Source of the DNA: Flavobacterium sp.
Lineage (GTDB): Bacteria; Bacteroidota; Bacteroidia; Flavobacteriales; Flavobacteriaceae
Assembly (NCBI GenBank): GCA_015234525.1
Contig: JADGMX010000017.1
Span: forward strand, 79,272-143,271
Direction of reading: 5' to 3'
Length of the DNA stretch: 64,000 nucleotides
The position numbers were made by a program, and so were the translations under genes. This document shows positions 61,430 to 64,000 of the stretch, one piece after another. Position 1 is the first letter of the stretch, and each line of letters begins with the position of its first letter. The notes under the pieces were generated by a model. The model was not told the origin of the DNA. It did no database searches and saw nothing but the letters and a program-made list of their open reading frames with translations.

Positions 61430-61512
61430 TGAGAAAACACCTAGAATAGAATACTTATGATCGGTCAAAAAAGGATTATTTTAGCGTTAAACCAAATCAG
61501 AACGCTGCGTTT

Positions 61513-62091
61513 ATGAACTTGCTATTAAAAAATGTCGCTCAACATATCAGCTTAACTTCGGAAGAGGAAAACCATTTGTTATCCTTGACCGAACTCAGGC
61601 GATATCCTGCCAAGAGCATATTGTTGAATTCCGGTGATATTTGCACACATTCGTACTTTGTAAACAGCGGCGTCCTTCGAAGCTTTACAATCAACGACAA
61701 TATCGTCGAACACGTATTGAACTTTGCCTGCAGCGGCTGGTGGATTGCTGATTTTTATAGCCTGATTTCTCAAAAGCCGGGTTCTCTGTTTATTGATGCG
61801 ATTGAAGATACTGAGGTTGTTTTGCTGTCGAAAGAAAATCAAAATCAGCTTTATCGCGACATTCCGAAATTTGAACGTTTCTTCAGAATTCTTGTCGAAA
61901 ACTCGCTGGTTGCCAATCAGCAGCGGATTATGGATAACCTCAGCATGACCGCCGAAGAAAGATACGCGCAATTCCTAAAACGCTATCCAAATTTAGCAAA
62001 TCAGATTCCGCAGAAACACCTGGCTTCCTATATTGGTGTCACTCCCGAATTTTTCAGCAAAATGAAAGCCTCTTACCTCAAGCGTTTATAA
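61513..62091 (+). CDS. Crp/Fnr family transcriptional regulator
   Basis: This 192-residue protein has a cyclic-nucleotide-binding-like N-terminal domain (about 20-130, with LTELRRYPAKSILLNSGDIC, YFVNSGVLRSF and FYSLISQKPGSLFIDAIEDTEVVLLSKE) and a C-terminal helix-turn-helix (about 150-190, NQIPQKHLASYIGVTPEFFSKMKA). The cAMP-binding arginine/serine pair of Crp is not apparent, and no cysteines for an iron-sulfur cluster occur in the N-terminal part, so the effector is unknown. It is 92 bases upstream of pirin and yceI and could regulate them. Confidence 0.9.
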   Translation: MNLLLKNVAQHISLTSEEENHLLSLTELRRYPAKSILLNSGDICTHSYFVNSGVLRSFTINDNIVEHVLNFACSGWWIADFYSLISQKPGSLFIDAIEDTEVVLLSKENQNQLYRDIPKFERFFRILVENSLVANQQRIMDNLSMTAEERYAQFLKRYPNLANQIPQKHLASYIGVTPEFFSKMKASYLKRL

Positions 62092-62155
62092 CTGTTTAAA
62101 AATCAATATATTTATTTCTTAATCTAGGTTAAGTGAGATATTGGCATGCCGACCG

Positions 62156-62163
62156 TAAATTTG
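62156..62163 (+). promoter_or_regulatory. -7 box of pirin - yceI
   Basis: TAAATTTG, a full TAnnTTTG match, 20 bases before ATG 62184. The pirin and YceI genes are 17 bases apart, so they probably share it. Confidence 0.6.
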
Positions 62164-62183
62164 TATAACAAAATCGGAATACA

Positions 62184-62906
62184 ATGAAAAATTCGGTACT
62201 TCATAAAGCAACAACACGCGGATTAGCCAATCACGGTTGGTTAAATAGCCGCCACACATTTAGTTTTGCGCAATATTACAATCACGACCGTATGAACTTT
62301 GGGGTTCTTCGGGTTTTAAACGACGATATTGTTGCGGCCGGAATGGGTTTCGGAAGTCACCCGCACAACAATATGGAAATCATCTCGATTCCGCTTGAAG
62401 GCGACCTTAAACACGCCGATTCAATGGGAAATCAAACGATCATTAAAAAGGGAGACGTTCAGATTTTAAGCGCCGGTACCGGGATCGTGCACAGTGAGAT
62501 GAATGCCAATAATGATCGCGAGGTAAAGTTTCTGCAGATATGGGTCATCCCAAACAAACAAAACATAACGCCATCTTACGATCAGATTACAATTGACCAA
62601 AGCGCGATGATCAATGCGTTCCTACTTGTTGTTTCTCCAGTGGGAACAGGCAAAGGTGTCGGCATTCATCAAGACGCCTGGTTTCATATCGGCAAACTTG
62701 ATGCTGGAACTGATATTACATACAACTTTAAAATTCCGAGTAACGGATTGTACGTTTTCGTCTTGAAAGGAAATGTAGAAGCTGACGGTCAAAATCTCGA
62801 CGAGCGCGATGGACTCGGAATATGGAACACTGAAAAAATTAGCTTCAAGGCACTAGAAGACAGCGAACTGCTATTGATGGAAATACCAATGACAATAAAT
62901 AATTAA
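62184..62906 (+). CDS. Pirin family protein
   Basis: This 240-residue bicupin has the conserved metal ligands in GSHPHNNMEIISIPLEG (about 58-74) and GIVHSEMNAN (about 101-110), plus the N-terminal HGWLNSRHTFSFAQY of the family. Pirins can be quercetinases or redox-linked regulators; which applies is unknown. With yceI immediately after and a Crp-like regulator before it, a stress-related unit is plausible but not shown. Confidence 0.93.
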   Translation: MKNSVLHKATTRGLANHGWLNSRHTFSFAQYYNHDRMNFGVLRVLNDDIVAAGMGFGSHPHNNMEIISIPLEGDLKHADSMGNQTIIKKGDVQILSAGTGIVHSEMNANNDREVKFLQIWVIPNKQNITPSYDQITIDQSAMINAFLLVVSPVGTGKGVGIHQDAWFHIGKLDAGTDITYNFKIPSNGLYVFVLKGNVEADGQNLDERDGLGIWNTEKISFKALEDSELLLMEIPMTINN

Positions 62907-62923
62907 CTTAAAAATCAGAATTT

Positions 62924-63454
62924 ATGGCAACTACAAAATGGGCAATCGACCCAACTCACTCAGAAATCGGATTTAAAGTAAAACACATGATGTTTACGAA
63001 CGTTTCAGGGAAATTTGAAAGATATGAAGCCGATATTATGACCGACGGCGATAATTTCGAAAATGCTGATATTTCTTTCTCGGCTGATACCGCATCGGTG
63101 AATACCGGAAATACTGACCGCGACAATCACCTGAAAACAGCAGATTTCTTTGATCCCGAGAAAAATCCGAAACTAACTTTCAAATCAAGTTCGTTTACCA
63201 AAAAAGGTGGCGACGATTACGAATTGGTTGGCGATCTGACAATCAACGGGCATACAAATCAGGTAAAACTTGACGTTGAATTCGGCGGACTTATGAAAGA
63301 TCCATGGGGAAATCAGAAGGCGGCACTGAATCTGACCGGAAAAATCAATCGCAAAGATTACGGAATCAACTGGAATTCAGTTCTTGAAACAGGTGGTGTT
63401 TTAGTTAGTGACGAAGTAAAACTCAACATCGAACTTCAATTAGTAAAAGCGTAA
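62924..63454 (+). CDS. YceI family protein (cytoplasmic type)
   Basis: This 176-residue lipocalin-like beta-barrel has the family pattern WAIDPTHSEIGFKVKHMM at the N terminus, DRDNHLKTADFFDPEKNPKLTF near 65-86 and NRKDYGINWNSVLETGG near 145-161. YceI proteins bind isoprenoid lipids such as ubiquinone-like tails. Unlike many members, it has no signal peptide, so it should be cytoplasmic. It follows pirin by 17 bases. Confidence 0.93.
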   Translation: MATTKWAIDPTHSEIGFKVKHMMFTNVSGKFERYEADIMTDGDNFENADISFSADTASVNTGNTDRDNHLKTADFFDPEKNPKLTFKSSSFTKKGGDDYELVGDLTINGHTNQVKLDVEFGGLMKDPWGNQKAALNLTGKINRKDYGINWNSVLETGGVLVSDEVKLNIELQLVKA

Positions 63455-63470
63455 GTTCTAATTTAAATGC

Positions 63471-63478
63471 TAATTTTG
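63471..63478 (+). promoter_or_regulatory. -7 box of fabD
   Basis: TAATTTTG, a full TAnnTTTG match, 31 bases before ATG 63509. Confidence 0.55.
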
Positions 63479-63508
63479 CCGCACTAATCTGCATTTAAAT
63501 CACATCGC

Positions 63509-64000
63509 ATGAAAGCATATGTATTTCCTGGCCAAGGTGCTCAATTCCCGGGAATGGGGAAAGAGTTGTATGAACAATCGGACCTTGCAAAAGAACTATT
63601 TGAAAGAGCCAACGAAATCCTTGGGTTTCGCATCACTGATATCATGTTCAACGGTACGCCCGAAGAATTAAAAGAAACTAAGGTAACTCAGCCCGCAGTT
63701 TTCTTACATTCGGTTATATTGGCGAAAACTCTGGGCGATAATTTTAAGCCTGAAATGGCAGCGGGACATTCGCTTGGAGAATTTTCGGCGCTTGTGGCTT
63801 GTGGAGCCTTATCGTTTGAGGACGGATTGAAACTCGTGGCCAAACGTGCTGCGGCGATGCAAAAAGCATGTGAAATTACACCTTCAACAATGGCAGCGGT
63901 TTTAGGTCTTGATGATAAAATCGTTGAAGAAGTTTGTCAATCGATTGATGGCATCGTTGTTCCTGCAAATTATAACTGCCCGGGACAATTGGTGATTTCG
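63509..64000 (+). CDS. fabD: Malonyl-CoA-ACP transacylase FabD, 5' part
   Basis: FabD loads malonyl groups onto acyl carrier protein for fatty acid synthesis. The visible 164 residues (MKAYVFPGQGAQFPGMGKE) show the N-terminal FPGQGAQ, TQPAVFLHSV near 60, the catalytic serine in GHSLGE (about 89-94) and NYNCPGQLVIS near the window end, which corresponds to the YNCPGQ motif after the active site. The gene runs off the right edge; about 120 more residues, including the catalytic histidine, are expected beyond. Confidence 0.95.
   Translation, partial: MKAYVFPGQGAQFPGMGKELYEQSDLAKELFERANEILGFRITDIMFNGTPEELKETKVTQPAVFLHSVILAKTLGDNFKPEMAAGHSLGEFSALVACGALSFEDGLKLVAKRAAAMQKACEITPSTMAAVLGLDDKIVEEVCQSIDGIVVPANYNCPGQLVIS

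Overview
The window is a stretch of chromosome from a member of the Flavobacteriaceae (Bacteroidota), most likely Flavobacterium or a close relative. The evidence is the paired gliding genes gldB and gldC, a type IX secretion plug-domain protein, an FtsZ with a long linker and Flavobacterium-like tail, several Bacteroidota-specific families (DUF5916, DUF6702, DUF5103) and about twenty TAnnTTTG -7 boxes, the promoter signature of this phylum. Nearly every gene is intact and housekeeping in type. I see no phage, insertion sequence, integron, CRISPR array or toxin cluster.

Layout. Positions 1-253 hold a direct and inverted repeat block and tRNA-Arg(UCG). From 265 to 16518, all on the minus strand, lies the division and cell-wall (dcw) cluster in the order mraZ, rsmH, ftsL, ftsI, murE, mraY, murD, ftsW, murG, murC, ftsQ, ftsA, ftsZ, followed by a yqeY-family gene. 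Three 10-bp-spaced TGTGGTA boxes in front of mraZ look like its autoregulatory operator. From 16.8 to 23 kb come an alpha/beta hydrolase, engB, gldC-gldB, nadE, an orphan LuxR-type regulator and a dnaG whose zinc ligands are all replaced. From 23 to 29.4 kb come an ECF sigma factor / membrane protein / outer-membrane protein operon, a polyprenyl synthase, rlmN, an O-methyltransferase, a PAP2 phosphatase and tatA. From 29.5 to 35.6 kb lie an M1 peptidase, three envelope proteins (two of them tandem paralogues), pepE, tRNA-Gly(UCC) and an L,D-transpeptidase-like gene. From 35.8 to 47.6 kb lie a DUF5916 protein, gpmI, a CoA-transferase/hydrolase, map with a methyltransferase, an M16 peptidase, the T9SS plug-like protein and apaG. 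From 47.6 to 53.4 kb there is a complete overlapping four-gene ligase-associated DNA repair operon (exonuclease, ligase, helicase, PdeM). From 53.6 kb to the end lie pruA, rsmG, a desaturase with an aminotransferase, purT, an unrecognised membrane protein, a Crp-like regulator, pirin, yceI and the 5' part of fabD.

The most interesting feature that is not a gene is a dispersed family of intergenic elements. At least four copies (near 8717, 23099, 42840 and 53498) share conserved flanks (GAAGCGGCATCC and GATATAGCGGA) around a variable hairpin, and the outermost helix shows compensatory base changes: CCTG/CAGG, CCGG/CCGG, CCCG/CGGG. Two related elements (33749 and 58503) share the core but have a different outer stem that also co-varies. 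This pattern points to a selected RNA or DNA structure, and one copy sits directly behind the predicted pruA promoter. No gene is longer than its family requires and no frameshift is evident. No gap between genes exceeds about 300 bases; the larger ones hold these elements, promoters or terminators.
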